Made by a program: the position numbers and the translations under genes. From Pseudomonadota bacterium (GTDB taxonomy: Bacteria; Pseudomonadota; Alphaproteobacteria; Sphingomonadales; Sphingomonadaceae), in NCBI GenBank assembly GCA_023458055.1, contig JAEXAW010000054.1, forward strand, positions 1 through 5,512: a stretch of 5,512 nucleotides of DNA. The letters are read 5' to 3'. Below the pieces are notes generated by a model. It did not search any database and was not told the DNA's origin. It saw only the letters and a list, made by a program, of their open reading frames with translations. Each line of letters opens with the position of its first letter. Position 1 is the first letter of the stretch. This document shows, piece by piece, positions 5,436 to 5,512 of the stretch.

Positions 5436-5512
5436 GTAAGGTTTTCATCGTGTTACGACAGGGAAATGTGCTACTATGACATCCCTGAAGACCTCTGGCT
5501 CAGGCTTGAGCC
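5390..5512 (+). mobile_element. Left end of an IS5-family-like insertion sequence (partial)
   Basis: After CTAG (5386-5389) the sequence GGTGTGTCTGCAAACC (5390-5405) resembles the terminal inverted repeats of IS5-family elements that insert at CTAG or TA. About 60 bases later a transposase-like frame opens. The element would therefore have landed in the extreme 3' end of the TfoX-domain gene, replacing its last residues. The right end, with its inverted repeat and target duplication, lies outside the window, so the boundary is inferred from resemblance only. Confidence 0.45.
5466..5512 (+). CDS. N-terminus of an IS5-family-like transposase (partial)
   Basis: From ATG 5466 the frame reads MCYYDIPEDLWLRLEP and leaves the window open. 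A 'YDIP-DLW-RLEPLLP'-like opening is typical of the DUF4096-type N-terminus of IS5-family DDE transposases, which bind the IS ends. Only about 15 codons are visible, so no catalytic residues can be checked. The frame is open back to 5436, but ATG 5466 is the only good start in it. GGGA at 5461-5464 is too close to be a normal ribosome binding site, so translation is probably weak, as is common for transposases. Confidence 0.5.
   Translation, partial: MCYYDIPEDLWLRLE

Overview
This looks like a piece of an integrated, repeatedly rearranged accessory element in a moderate-GC proteobacterium. The leftmost gene is a fragment of a Dot/Icm-like (type IVB, I-type) conjugation ATPase. The style of the left-hand proteins recalls integrative elements of Desulfovibrio/Bilophila-type bacteria, but that host guess is tentative. 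By eye the left third (1-2029) is more GC-rich than the defence genes at 2037-5385, which suggests separate origins.

Layout. (1) 1-595, minus strand: C-terminal part of an IcmB/DotO/TraU-family ATPase, cut exactly at its Walker B motif. (2) 599-1747: about 1.15 kb with no convincing protein gene but unusually rich in secondary structure. It holds an AT-rich strip with an imperfect palindrome, an intrinsic terminator pointing left, a large imperfect inverted repeat at about 842-1154 with a tightly paired core at 926-1067, and a second hairpin cluster at 1522-1599. (3) 1748 to about 2029, plus strand: N-terminal stub of a COG4889-type nuclease-helicase (Mrr_cat-like domain), killed by an in-frame TAG between its catalytic Asp and its Q-x-K motif, then cut off. 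(4) 2037-5063, plus strand: an intact 1008-residue GmrSD-type protein with DUF262, DUF1524 (HNH) and DUF4268-like parts, probably an NTP-dependent anti-phage nuclease. (5) 5069-5435, plus strand: a small TfoX N-terminal-domain gene, apparently in the same operon, frameshifted at a run of six T. (6) From about 5390: the left end of an IS5-family-like insertion sequence, with the first codons of its transposase at 5466.

Reading it together: a conjugation gene is broken at the left, and a structured leader that probably once served a helicase-type restriction gene now precedes a different restriction-type gene, whose ribosome binding site sits at the junction. The GmrSD-type gene and the TfoX-domain gene are 5 bases apart and look co-transcribed. 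An IS then closed the cassette. The most unusual parts are the large inverted-repeat RNA candidate with competing pairings, and the swap of one defence gene for another behind the same leader.
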